NCBI GenBank assembly: GCA_913053845.1
Contig: CAJXGD010000009.1
Coordinates: 1 to 54,936, forward strand
DNA: 54,936 nt
Source of the DNA: an uncultured bacterium
GTDB taxonomy: Bacteria; Bipolaricaulota; Bipolaricaulia; RBG-16-55-9; DRJF01
Direction: 5' to 3'
Shown piece by piece: positions 9,101 to 16,363 of this stretch. Position 1 is the stretch's first letter, and the number at the start of each line of letters is the position of its first letter. The notes beneath the pieces were generated by a model, which saw only the letters and a list, made by a program, of their open reading frames with translations, made no database searches and had not been told where the DNA came from. Position numbers and translations under genes: made by a program.

Positions 9101-9271
9101 TACAAGTTCGTCTGCGTGGGCACGTTGGAGGAACGCATCGACCAGATGATCGAAAGCAAGCAAGAGTTGGCCGAGAGCATTGTCGGCGGCGGCGAGAACT
9201 GGATCACAGAGATGTCCACGGGCCAACTCAAGGAGCTGTTCGCCCTGAGCCGCGATGCCGTATCGCTATAG
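6131..9271 (+). CDS. SNF2-family DEAD/DEAH-box helicase
   Basis: Protein of 1046 aa. The N-terminal half is the bacterial SNF2-associated region; the ATPase core has Walker A DDMGLGKT (about residue 592), DEAQ box (DEAQNIKNP, about 696), motif III LTGTPVENR, and the C-terminal lobe with LSLKAGGVGLNLTAANHV and motif VI QATDRAFRIGQ (about 973). These ATP-dependent translocases remodel nucleoprotein complexes, as RapA does for RNA polymerase. The TTG start is supported by GGAGG seven bases upstream; no ATG lies nearby in frame. The SWIM gene follows after 14 bases, so the two are presumably co-transcribed and work together. Confidence 0.9.
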   Translation: MKVFHAIWDHLNLLHIWAESSGLPLVISRRRGRPPKRPKPRPHPFALDSDSLREAIGEITGSLIARSANSGAVTIRLPSFSQGPLPSPELILETVRGDEQATALLPWKLATSTLDPHSALDLLLSLPIRPPHGIALGGSLRFWAEVAKFSLELIVRQCFVPTVQQIQPEGSTSARASWEVALGEEDRERLRLLAAAMPPLCRALVPSEDEPSAPPLSLISHFLNRTVDAFVRERLSATKFRSPRRGRRPKVIPLAEQWLRALSSADATLRAPDKELTAFTKGIDSWLAHIRPAGSEAPFRTCFRVEPPEDAEDGSEWRISFYLQANDDRSLLVPAELVWKARSRVVTFLKRNFENPQERLLADLGRASRLFPDLEESLQASHPTALELGTEQAYAFLRRSAPLLEQSGYGVLLPSWWGQPTTRLGVKLALKPKAKAKAAAKTGSGIMGLDAVLSYDWQIALGERTLSRKEFQQLVQLKIPLVKVRGQWVELRPEEIEKAVEFFQKKRAGQEMQLGEALRIGLGQGESAVGLPVMDIEGQGSFKDLLDKLTGDMKISLIKTPRAFRGKLRPYQRLGVSWLAFLRQFGLGACLADDMGLGKTIELIALLLHERAGKKNKLRPDPTLLICPMSIVGNWHREIQRFAPSLNVMVHHGAERLSGRAFKRAAKQHDVVITTYALIHRDEKHLAAVEWDSVVLDEAQNIKNPAAKQTQAIRRLSAQHRIALTGTPVENRLSELWSIISFLNPGYLGSAKDFRSSYALPIEKYRDSQRAAALRRLIGPFVLRRLKSDKSIIKDLPEKLEMKVLCNLVQEQASLYEAVVKEMLAVIESSEGIERKGLVLATLMKLKQVCNHPAQFVRDGSPLRGRSGKLARLEEMLEEALAAGDKALIFTQFAEMGGLLRPYLQERLGCEVLYLHGGTPQKQRDGMVQRFQEEHRGPPLFILSLKAGGVGLNLTAANHVFHFDRWWNPAVENQATDRAFRIGQRKNVQVYKFVCVGTLEERIDQMIESKQELAESIVGGGENWITEMSTGQLKELFALSRDAVSL

Positions 9272-9285
9272 AGAGGAGGGAGTCT

Positions 9286-10179
9286 ATGGCCAGGCGCAAA
9301 AAATATTGGGAAGACAGATATTACCCCTCATCTACAGCTAAGCCGGTAAAGGATGGGATCAAGGCCAAGAGCCAACGGGGAGCGATCGGCGAGACCTGGT
9401 GGTCCAAGCGCTGGGTGAGCGTGCTAGAGTCCTTTAACATGGGAGCCCGACTGGGCCGCGGGCGCTCCTACGCCCGTCGAGGGCAGGTGATCTCCATCGC
9501 CGTTCAACCCGGCAGGGTGAAGGCCAAGGTGCAGGGGTCACGCTCCAAGCCCTACGCCGTCGAGATCAGGCTGCAGCCGCTTGCGGACCGGGATTGGGAG
9601 CTGGTCACGGAGGCGATGGCTGCTCAGGCCATCTTTGCCGCGAAGCTGCTTTCCGGCGAGATGCCCCAAAAGATAGAGCAGGCCTTCGATGCCGCGAAGG
9701 TATCGCTCTTTCCAACCTCAAGAAGCGCGCTGGATACCGACTGCTCTTGCCCAGACTGGGCGAACCCTTGCAAGCACATTGCCGCCGTCTATTACCTGCT
9801 GGCAGAGCGTTTCGACGAGGACCCCTTTCTGATCTTCAAACTGCGCGGTCGAACCAAGGATGAGATCATCGAGGTGATGAGGGAGAAGCGCGCCGCCAGG
9901 CTCCCGGAGGAGAGCGTGCCATCCCCCGCCGACGCGGGCCTCATGTCAGACGAGGAGGTCACACCGCTTGAAGAGCAACTGGAGAGGTTCTGGCAAGTGG
10001 GGGATTTAGATACCTTTGAAGTGAGACTCAGGCCGCCCGAGGTGGACGGTGCTATCCTCAAGCGACTGGGAGAGGCCCCGTTCACGATTGGGGGGAAGAA
10101 TCTCGCCTCTCTGCTCGGGAAAGCCTACGAAGCCGCCGGCGCCGCCGCGTTGCGAAAGGCGTCGGAGGACAAGGCTTAA
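9286..10179 (+). CDS. SWIM zinc-finger protein
   Basis: Protein of 297 aa. The SWIM motif CxCx(n)CxH is seen as CSCPDWANPCKH near residues 150-161, preceded by a basic N-terminal part with WWSKRWV and an MGARLGRGRSYARRGQV segment typical of the helicase-associated SWIM family. SWIM fingers bind DNA or proteins. Placed directly after the SNF2 gene with GGAGG seven bases before the ATG, it is a recurrent partner of such helicases, so an accessory role in DNA or chromatin remodelling is inferred. Confidence 0.85.
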   Translation: MARRKKYWEDRYYPSSTAKPVKDGIKAKSQRGAIGETWWSKRWVSVLESFNMGARLGRGRSYARRGQVISIAVQPGRVKAKVQGSRSKPYAVEIRLQPLADRDWELVTEAMAAQAIFAAKLLSGEMPQKIEQAFDAAKVSLFPTSRSALDTDCSCPDWANPCKHIAAVYYLLAERFDEDPFLIFKLRGRTKDEIIEVMREKRAARLPEESVPSPADAGLMSDEEVTPLEEQLERFWQVGDLDTFEVRLRPPEVDGAILKRLGEAPFTIGGKNLASLLGKAYEAAGAAALRKASEDKA

Positions 10180-10366
10180 GTGGCGACATGGCGTGACCTG
10201 TCCCTACAATCACGGTGACCGCTCCCAGCCGGCGCTCGATCGCCCGCGCCAGGAAGAAGAGCAGCCGCATAAAGGGCAAACCGCTCTCCCAGTTGGCCGC
10301 GGCGCGGGCGGAGCGGTGGAAATGCTGTTCTTACCGGTAAGTCCCGCTTAAGGGGGTCATTGTGAT

Positions 10367-10679
10367 CTACTGAGAGTTGATAAAGGGAGATTCCGCGAGT
10401 TCTTCTAGCTCCTCAACAGCCACAGGGATCACCGAGAAGACCACACCCGCTTCAAACCCCACCTCCCAAGCGACTTCAAGGAGCAGGTCCAGGGTCCCCT
10501 TATCCAGCTTGGGGACGATCACGAGAAGGTCTATATCCGATTCCTCGGTCTCGTCGCCCCGTGCATAGGAGCCGTAAGAGGGTAACCTGAACCTGGGCGT
10601 TGAGGAGCTTCTGGACCCTCTCCCGAAACCGGCGGCCCCATTGCTCAAGCTCAGATCTCTGCTCCTTCATCTGTCTCAT
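10367..10679 (-). pseudogene. MNT-type nucleotidyltransferase, frameshifted
   Basis: The N-terminal part (MRQMKEQRSELEQW, then VQKLLNAQVQVTL) and the catalytic part (YGSYARGDETEESDIDLLVI) lie in different frames. Removing the single base at 10577 joins them as VTLYGSYARGD, the usual layout of minimal nucleotidyltransferases. The GSYARGD and DIDL aspartates are intact. Downstream of a HEPN gene, it was probably the antitoxin half of a HEPN/MNT pair. It may be dead, or this may be a single-base error. Confidence 0.65.
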
Positions 10680-10837
10680 GCTATTCATCCACACCTACTC
10701 TGGTCTCATCTACTCTTCTACATGATACGCGGCCCTTCGGCCGATACCGGCTGGCCTTCTCGATAGTCCCAGTAGCAAGCCGGTTCTTCCAAGGACGAAT
10801 TGGAAGGGGATCATCGACGAAATAGGGGTATAGTAGC

Positions 10838-11206
10838 TTACTTGCATTGTTCAATAACTTCGTGTGCGCCCCTAAGAGCAGACTGGACCAAGATTCTGAG
10901 ATTGTGGACGGAATCATTATAATCACACTTGTTGCGCCATTTCCTTAACTCGTCAAGATCAGCTTCCACGTTAATCCACCCTCCTCCCAAGCGTTGGAAA
11001 TGTTCCCTAAGAAGCTTATGGTCTTCACTTGTTCGGGTGAGCCTAAACCCCTGATGTGCTGCTGCATAATTACGGGCATGACAGAAAGCTGCATAATAGG
11101 CTCGGCTTACAGAGGTTCGCTCCGCAGCTTCCGCTGAATAGCCGGAGCCGGTTTGTCCCTGCAGATCGCGCGCTAACTCAAGAAACTCTCTCCAATCAAA
11201 GGGCAT
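10838..11206 (-). CDS. HEPN-like helical protein, 122 aa
   Basis: Contains the helix signature SRAYYAAFCHARNYA (residues 34-48) and RKWRNKCDYND near residues 88-98, a pattern seen in HEPN-superfamily proteins where R-x4-6-H/Y residues form the RNase centre; here R91-x4-Y96 is present but no histidine. A toxin or RNA-binding effector role is inferred. The ATG lies six bases after the stop of the preceding gene with GAGTGA as ribosome binding site, so it is the last intact gene of an operon with 11213-11797 and 11772-12539, with the broken nucleotidyltransferase downstream. Confidence 0.6.
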   Translation of the reverse strand: MPFDWREFLELARDLQGQTGSGYSAEAAERTSVSRAYYAAFCHARNYAAAHQGFRLTRTSEDHKLLREHFQRLGGGWINVEADLDELRKWRNKCDYNDSVHNLRILVQSALRGAHEVIEQCK

Positions 11207-11212
11207 CGGAAA

Positions 11213-11797
11213 TCACTCTGCAGGCTGAAAATCAGTTGTGAACAAAAGCCACCCTTCCTTCCCAACAAGTCTCTCGCTATGTCCCCTTCGAATTGCCTTG
11301 ATCTTGTCCATTACGGATTCGTCATATTCCCTAAATCTTGCGTAAAGTGCTAAATATTCATCTTCCACCTCTGGGTCTCGATAGACTTCCAACAAGAGCT
11401 GAGCTTCAGGGAGACGCTGGTGTGCTGATCCGGCGATTTCTACTGTTACATCTGTAATGCCAGAGAATCGAAGTAAATAATCAAACACCTCGTTAGGCTT
11501 TGTGATTCGAACCCCCATATTCTGGATCTCCACCATAGCATTTTGCACTTCTCCAGTTAGATCAATCGGTTCATGTAGAGAAACTCTGGAAATACCCTCA
11601 CCTTCTACAGCCGTGACGATCTCTGCCCCTAGGTTAGGTAAGAGATCAGATGGTATCTTGCTCCCTCTAAATTGGAGAATCCGTTGAATCCAAAAGGGGG
11701 GCTTATCTTCTTCTTGAGCGAAAGGCAGCATTTCCTGAGATACCTCCCATGAACCTCGCTCCTGAGGAGCCTCACCCTGCACTCTCACCTGAGGCAT
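11213..11797 (-). CDS. Conserved protein of unknown function, 194 aa
   Basis: Soluble protein with no signal or membrane segment. I cannot assign a family. Its C-terminal half (LLLEVYRDPEVEDEYLALY, then YDESVMDKIKAIRR and GWLLFTTDFQ) looks like a compact conserved domain. It has a strong ribosome binding site (AGGAGGTGA six bases before ATG), overlaps the TIGR04255-type gene upstream by 26 bases and is followed six bases later by the HEPN gene. The arrangement indicates a three-gene functional unit. Confidence 0.6.
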   Translation of the reverse strand: MPQVRVQGEAPQERGSWEVSQEMLPFAQEEDKPPFWIQRILQFRGSKIPSDLLPNLGAEIVTAVEGEGISRVSLHEPIDLTGEVQNAMVEIQNMGVRITKPNEVFDYLLRFSGITDVTVEIAGSAHQRLPEAQLLLEVYRDPEVEDEYLALYARFREYDESVMDKIKAIRRGHSERLVGKEGWLLFTTDFQPAE

Positions 11798-12539
11798 TTT
11801 CTTTCACCTCCTGAAAAAGCTCCCTCAAACGGTCAGTAATACACCCTTCAAAAACCTCTTCCACTCTATTATGGGCCTCTTCTACCCAATCAATGGCACT
11901 TTCTACCTCCACACCTCGTGGTTTTGCCAGGAAATAGTCAATGTCCAGGTTCAGGGTAGGATGTCCAGAAGAGGCTGATGGAGCAGGTGTAAGTTGGACT
12001 CTACACCGATCCCGGTCAATGGCGTACTGGAATTCGCATCCAGCTATGAAATGTGCCATATTCTGAGAGAGTCGAGGACCAAGGAATAAGTAAAACTCAA
12101 AGTAATCCTCCAATCTTACCAGCGAGCTCGGCATCTCGATTAGGTTAATGTACCGTAAACCAATCCTTTGCAAACCTTTGACTTCCACGATGTCAGTGAG
12201 AGCTTTAAAAGCCTTTCCTATATTCTGCTTGAACCCAGCCCAGGTCGGATAGGGCTTTAAACAGTTAATCGCCAAGAGGCGAGGTCCTAATTGGACAAAC
12301 ATTCCTCTGTCCTTGGTGAAAAAGAGGACACGTTCGCTCGTACGAACTTGCTGTTGCAACCCTTCTTGAGTCCTCGAAATTTCCATGTCCTGCATTAAGC
12401 GCTGCTCCCGATGAGGGAATTCGTTCTTGATTTTCTCGTAAACCAGACCGGGGATAGTAAGATCCCAGCTAGAATCCTGTGCCAGTCTGAATTCACAAAC
12501 AGCCTCAATGAGAGGCGGATGCGGGTATCTCCTACCCAT
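11772..12539 (-). CDS. TIGR04255-like family protein
   Basis: Protein of 255 aa beginning RRYPHPPLIEAVCEFRL, the start typical of the sporadically distributed TIGR04255 family, with the later stretches VLFFTKDRGMFVQLGPRLLA, GLQRIGLRYINLIEMP and LNLDIDYFLAKPRGVEVES also fitting. The molecular function is not known. ATG at 12539 is chosen over 12566 because AAGGAGGT lies eight bases upstream. The start overlaps the stop of the methyltransferase remnant, so the gene was once translationally coupled to it, which suggests a role linked to restriction-modification or another defence function. Confidence 0.65.
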   Translation of the reverse strand: MGRRYPHPPLIEAVCEFRLAQDSSWDLTIPGLVYEKIKNEFPHREQRLMQDMEISRTQEGLQQQVRTSERVLFFTKDRGMFVQLGPRLLAINCLKPYPTWAGFKQNIGKAFKALTDIVEVKGLQRIGLRYINLIEMPSSLVRLEDYFEFYLFLGPRLSQNMAHFIAGCEFQYAIDRDRCRVQLTPAPSASSGHPTLNLDIDYFLAKPRGVEVESAIDWVEEAHNRVEEVFEGCITDRLRELFQEVKENASGESAG

Positions 12540-12994
12540 AACGGTTGACCTCCTTATTGTCGCCAATTTTGCTCACCCTCACCACCTCATTCCCTCGAAA
12601 ATCAATCACCTTCACCGCGATCCGCTTGTGCTTGCCAGGCTCGAACGGGAAAGATACTGTGCTGCGCATCTGTTCAAATGCCTCGGGATCGATCTGGGCC
12701 TTTAGAGCACGCTGGAGCTTCCCCCATGCCTTGCCGTTTCCGGGGAAGAATCGCTTGGCAGATGTGGAAGGTCATGCCGTCGTAGTCGGTGTCTAAGAAC
12801 CAGGCAGCTACGTTCTCCCCACAGTCAGAATGCACCTCACCTGTAAGCGAATCGTAGGTATAGCAGGTGGCCTGGCGCTCTCGCGCCTCATAGGTGGGTG
12901 CGATGCCTGCCGGTGGGTTATTCTTCCGCCTGGCATCGTCGTGGCGACAGTTACCCACTTGCCTCTGATTACGCGCTTTTCGTTTGCTAGTCAT
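12532..12994 (-). pseudogene. Remnant of a DNA methyltransferase (Mod-like), internally deleted and frameshifted
   Basis: The N-terminus (KNNPPAGIAPTYE) resembles the start of large Mod-type DNA methyltransferases, and it runs after a few residues into their C-terminal end (GENVAAWFLDTDYDGMTFHI). One extra base at 12751 then breaks the frame; beyond it the tail continues as FFPGNGKAWGKLQRALKA and RIAVKVIDFRGNEVVRV. The SAM-binding and catalytic core is absent, so several hundred codons have been lost. Family assignment rests on remembered C-terminal patterns. Confidence 0.55.
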
Positions 12995-13088
12995 TAGCTC
13001 ACATCCCTATTCCCCACAAACTCCTGATAATCTTTAGCTATCTTAATCACAAGGTTAGCACAGGTTGATAGCCATAGTCAAATGACGC

Positions 13089-13769
13089 TCAGCGCCGCCC
13101 CCGCAGCCGGACGAGCAACCGCTCGGCGTTCTCCCCGACCACCCGCTGCGCTTCCTCTTCAGAGAGCCCCGCCCCGCGCGCGAGTCGAACGGCCCGCTCG
13201 GCGCCGATCAGATCATCCGGCCGGTGCGCATCGGTGTTTAGCAGCAAGAGCGACAGCGCTCCGGCTGCCCGCGCCAGCCGCACCAGGTGACCGTTCGCCG
13301 GACAGTGACCGCCTCGTGCGCTCAGCTCCAAAAAAATCCCCTTGCGCAAGGCCAATTCGGCCTCCTCACCAGAGAGCAAGCCCGGATGGGCCAGCAGGTC
13401 CACCTGGGGACATTCGAGCGCCGCGCGGTTCGTCCCCGGCTCCACCGGCTCGGAGAGCGTCTCACCATGCACCAGAACGATCTCTGCGCCCGCACGGCGC
13501 GCCCGCAGGGCTACCTCGGCGATCGCCCCCACAGGCACCTGAGTGATCTCCACACCGACAAACACTTCAATCTCTGACCAGGCACACGTCGCGTCCCGTT
13601 CGCGCCGCAACGCTTCCAGCACAGCTTCCACATTGGAGAGACTCACATGATCGGTCAAGGCCAGGACCGCTTGAGCGCGTTCCCGCGCACAGCGGATCAT
13701 CTCCAGCGGTGACCAGTTGCCATCATGACTTAGACTGGTGTGGCTGTGATACTCAATTCGCCTCATCAT
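13089..13769 (-). CDS. PHP-domain phosphatase, probable histidinol-phosphatase
   Basis: PHP-type metallohydrolase of 226 aa with the metal-binding motifs [10 protein letters not shown] (N-terminus), LTDH, GVEI, HGE, LAHPG and NTDAH in order. It is the last gene of the histidine operon, overlapping hisIE by four bases. The operon has no HisN or bifunctional HisB phosphatase, so this protein most likely removes phosphate from histidinol phosphate. It is shorter than classical HisK/HisJ (about 260-280 aa). The substrate is inferred from context. Confidence 0.75.
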   Translation of the reverse strand: MMRRIEYHSHTSLSHDGNWSPLEMIRCARERAQAVLALTDHVSLSNVEAVLEALRRERDATCAWSEIEVFVGVEITQVPVGAIAEVALRARRAGAEIVLVHGETLSEPVEPGTNRAALECPQVDLLAHPGLLSGEEAELALRKGIFLELSARGGHCPANGHLVRLARAAGALSLLLLNTDAHRPDDLIGAERAVRLARGAGLSEEEAQRVVGENAERLLVRLRGRR

Positions 13770-14353
13770 CGCCTCCGCTCCAGCTCGGCTAACACCTCAG
13801 GCCAGCTCAATGAGCGTGCGAACAGCAGCAGGCATAGATGAAAGACCAGGTCCGCTGCTTCGTAGATCAGCTCCTCGCTCGAGGCAGCCAGCGCGACCTC
13901 AACGCCCTCCTCGCCGACCTTCTGACGCAGGTGGCGCTCGTCGCCGAGCAGACGATTGACGTACGAACCCGTCTGGGGATTCGCTGCCCGATCGGCGAAG
14001 ACGGCCCATAGCTCGTCGAGGATATTTGCGCTGAGATTGCCGAAACAGGTGGGCGAACCCAGATGACAGGCCGGGCCGGTCTGCACCACTCGTACCAGCA
14101 CGGCGTCCCGATCGCAGTCCAGCTGCAGCGAGAGGGCGCGCTGGACATGCCCCGAGGTTTCGCCCTTCTGCCATAGCTTCCGTCGCGAGCGGCTCCAGTA
14201 GTGCATTAAGCCGCTCTCCAGAGTTTTTTGCAGCGCCTCCCGATTGGCGTAAGCCAGCATGAGCACCCGTCCATCGGCGTCTTGAGCTATGACTGGCACC
14301 AGCCCCTCGGCGTTCCAACGAATCTCTTCCAGATCGAGCTTGAGCTCGCTCAT
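13766..14353 (-). CDS. hisIE: Phosphoribosyl-AMP cyclohydrolase / phosphoribosyl-ATP pyrophosphatase
   Basis: Bifunctional 195-aa enzyme for steps two and three of histidine synthesis. The N-terminal HisI domain shows [30 protein letters not shown] and the zinc/substrate cysteines in [14 protein letters not shown]; the C-terminal HisE domain shows [20 protein letters not shown] and [17 protein letters not shown] overlaps with hisF upstream and the PHP phosphatase downstream indicate tight coupling. Length is typical of the fused enzyme. Confidence 0.95.
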   Translation of the reverse strand: MSELKLDLEEIRWNAEGLVPVIAQDADGRVLMLAYANREALQKTLESGLMHYWSRSRRKLWQKGETSGHVQRALSLQLDCDRDAVLVRVVQTGPACHLGSPTCFGNLSANILDELWAVFADRAANPQTGSYVNRLLGDERHLRQKVGEEGVEVALAASSEELIYEAADLVFHLCLLLFARSLSWPEVLAELERRR

Positions 14354-15108
14354 CGTACGATCACCCCTTTCCGGCGCAAGTAAGCTTTAACCTGGGCCAC
14401 GGTATACCGGCCGTAGTGAAAGATCGAGGCAGCCAGCGCCGCCTGTGCGCCACCCGCGCTCAGCGCCAGATAGAGATCTTCCGGCCTGCCTCCGCCGCCG
14501 GAGGCGATGACCGGCACACTTACGGCCTCGACGACCGCCCGCGTCAGCTCCAGATCGTAGCCATATGCCGTGCCGTCGGCGTCCATGCTGGTGAGCAAAA
14601 TCTCCCCCGCGCCCAACTTGACAACACGCTTGGCCCAGTCGATGGCATCCAGACCGGTTGGATTTCGTCCGCCATGGGTGTAGACCTCCCATTGAGCCGG
14701 ACCGGTCCGCTTGGCGTCGATGGCCAGCACCACGCATTGACACCCGAAGCGCTCGGCACAGTCAGCGATCAACCGGGGATTGCTCACCGCGTTCGTATTG
14801 ATCGCAACCTTATCGGCCCCGGCACGCAACGCCTGGTACATCTCGTCCACCGAGGAGATCCCGCCGCCCACGGTTAGCGGGATGAACAGCCGCTCGGCGG
14901 TGCGCTGCACGGCAGAGAGCAGCGTCTTGCGCCCTGCGACCGAAGCGCTGATGTCCAAGAAGACCATCTCATCGGCTCCTTGGGCTTCGTATCGTGTGGC
15001 CAGCTCGGCCGGATCGCCGATTGCTCGCAAATCCTGAAACCTTACTCCCTTGACCACCCGCCTGTCCTGCACGTCCAGACAGGGGATGATCCGCTTGGCC
15101 AGGCTCAT
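14350..15108 (-). CDS. hisF: Imidazole glycerol phosphate synthase subunit HisF
   Basis: Cyclase half of the HisFH glutamine amidotransferase complex, which converts PRFAR plus ammonia to IGP and AICAR. TIM barrel of 252 aa with the catalytic aspartates in IIPCLDVQ and SMDADGT, the first-half motif TVGGGI and the late motif [11 protein letters not shown] at 15108 is chosen since it forms the same four-base ATGA overlap (with hisB) seen at most other junctions of this operon; a GTG two codons earlier is an alternative. Its partner hisH is two genes upstream. Confidence 0.95.
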   Translation of the reverse strand: MSLAKRIIPCLDVQDRRVVKGVRFQDLRAIGDPAELATRYEAQGADEMVFLDISASVAGRKTLLSAVQRTAERLFIPLTVGGGISSVDEMYQALRAGADKVAINTNAVSNPRLIADCAERFGCQCVVLAIDAKRTGPAQWEVYTHGGRNPTGLDAIDWAKRVVKLGAGEILLTSMDADGTAYGYDLELTRAVVEAVSVPVIASGGGGRPEDLYLALSAGGAQAALAASIFHYGRYTVAQVKAYLRRKGVIVR

Positions 15109-15656
15109 CGCCACTCGGCCTCCCCCTTAGCGCTGGCAACTCGGCCCATAGGCAGCACGGCCTGGCGCAGCGCCCGAGCGAGCCCCTTGAAGGCCGCTTC
15201 GACCAGGTGATGAGGGTCCTCGCCGGCCAGCGGGCGCACGTGCAGCGTGAATCTGCCCTCCAGAGCCATCGAGCGTAGGAAGTGTACATATAAGCCATCG
15301 GGCAACTCGACTTGCGCGTAAGGCCGCTCGACCAGATCGAGCGCCACCAGCACCAGCGCCTCATCCATCGGCACGACGACGTGAGCAAAGCGTTCGATCT
15401 TCAAGTCCGGTACAGCTTGGCGAATGGCCTGACCCAAGCAGAGGCCCACATCCTCGATGAGATGATGCTCATCTTCGCCGCTAGCAGTTACCTCAAGGTC
15501 GAGCCCACCGTGAATCGAAAAGCTCTCCAGCATGTGACGCAGAAAGTACGGTTCACAGCTCAGCTTCGCTCGACCGGCCCCCTGGAGGCGCAGCTTGAGC
15601 CCGACTTCAGTCTCGCGCGTGCGCCGTTGGACTTGAATCCAACTCTTCTCGGTCAT
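15105..15656 (-). CDS. hisB: Imidazoleglycerol-phosphate dehydratase, divergent
   Basis: Monofunctional HisB of 183 aa (family about 195). [10 protein letters not shown] at the N-terminus, [14 protein letters not shown] and [20 protein letters not shown] preserve the two HHxxE manganese sites. Departures from the family are visible: the usual FFDHML reads FLRHML, and the RYG before VPMDEA reads [13 protein letters not shown]. It still fits because its position between hisA and hisF fills the missing dehydratase step. Overlaps neighbours by four bases on each side. Confidence 0.9.
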   Translation of the reverse strand: MTEKSWIQVQRRTRETEVGLKLRLQGAGRAKLSCEPYFLRHMLESFSIHGGLDLEVTASGEDEHHLIEDVGLCLGQAIRQAVPDLKIERFAHVVVPMDEALVLVALDLVERPYAQVELPDGLYVHFLRSMALEGRFTLHVRPLAGEDPHHLVEAAFKGLARALRQAVLPMGRVASAKGEAEWR

Positions 15657-16363
15657 CTTCTCGCTCCCTTCGTCTTGAGCTCTTTCAGATGAACGGTCCC
15701 CGCGTAGAGCGCCGTGCCCAGCACCACACCCGCCGCGCCCAGTTGATACGCTCTATAGACATCTTGGGCCCCGCGCAGGCCGCCGGCAACCAGCACCGGC
15801 GTCCGCACGGCCCGGCATAGGGCCGCGATGGGTTGCGGGTCCAGCCCCCGGAGCGAGCCCTCGATCTTCACATTGGTGTAGAGCAAGGCGGCCAAGCCAA
15901 GCGGGTCCACCTGACGGGCCAGCTCGAGCGCCCGCAGGCCCGAACCTCGCCTCCATCCTGAAGTTACGATCTCCTCGCCCCGCACGTCGAGCGCCAACAC
16001 GATGCGCTGCGGGAATCGTGCGGCTATCATCCGGAGCCATTCCGGGTCTTCGGCCCCGCGGGTGCCCACAATCACCCGTTCGGCTCCTATGTCGAGCCAA
16101 CGTGTGATGGCCCTCACCGCGTGCACCCCACCGCCGATCTGGACCGGAACGGACGCCGCCCGCACGATCTCTTCCAGCAGTTCGCGATTATCCCCCTGTC
16201 CCAAGGCCGCATCGAGATCGATCAGGTGCAGTCCGTCGGCGCCCTCTGCGGCGAAGCGCTGAGCCGCTTCCAAGGGATCCTGTGCGAAGCGCGCCGTGGC
16301 CGGATCGCCGCCTAGCAACTGGACGCAGCGCCCACCCAGCAGGTCAACCGCCGCCCAGATCAT
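15653..16363 (-). CDS. hisA: ProFAR isomerase HisA
   Basis: Opens the ribose ring of 5'-ProFAR by Amadori rearrangement. Barrel of 236 aa with AAVDLLGG (catalytic Asp), HLIDLDAALG, VQIGGGV, ALDVRG and VLVAGGL, ending VVLGTALYAG. The second catalytic position, normally in a DGT motif after strand 6, reads EGS here (NVKIEGSLRG), a conservative Asp-to-Glu change worth noting. Four-base overlaps with hisH and hisB. Confidence 0.92.
   Translation of the reverse strand: MIWAAVDLLGGRCVQLLGGDPATARFAQDPLEAAQRFAAEGADGLHLIDLDAALGQGDNRELLEEIVRAASVPVQIGGGVHAVRAITRWLDIGAERVIVGTRGAEDPEWLRMIAARFPQRIVLALDVRGEEIVTSGWRRGSGLRALELARQVDPLGLAALLYTNVKIEGSLRGLDPQPIAALCRAVRTPVLVAGGLRGAQDVYRAYQLGAAGVVLGTALYAGTVHLKELKTKGARR

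Noticed and set aside
8492-9226. Antisense open frame of 244 codons in the SNF2 gene
   Set aside because: Shadow of the helicase C-terminal lobe; His/Leu/Gln-rich without motifs.
10199-10340. Minus-strand segment reading like a protein fragment (FHRSARAAANW, then VTVIVGTGH)
   Set aside because: Looks protein-like but matches no family I can name, and has no start or ribosome binding site; possibly a transposase scrap.
12995-13080. Short minus-strand frame ending IKIAKDYQEFVGNRDVS just before the methyltransferase remnant
   Set aside because: About 30 codons with no clear start; could be the tail of a lost gene but cannot be supported.
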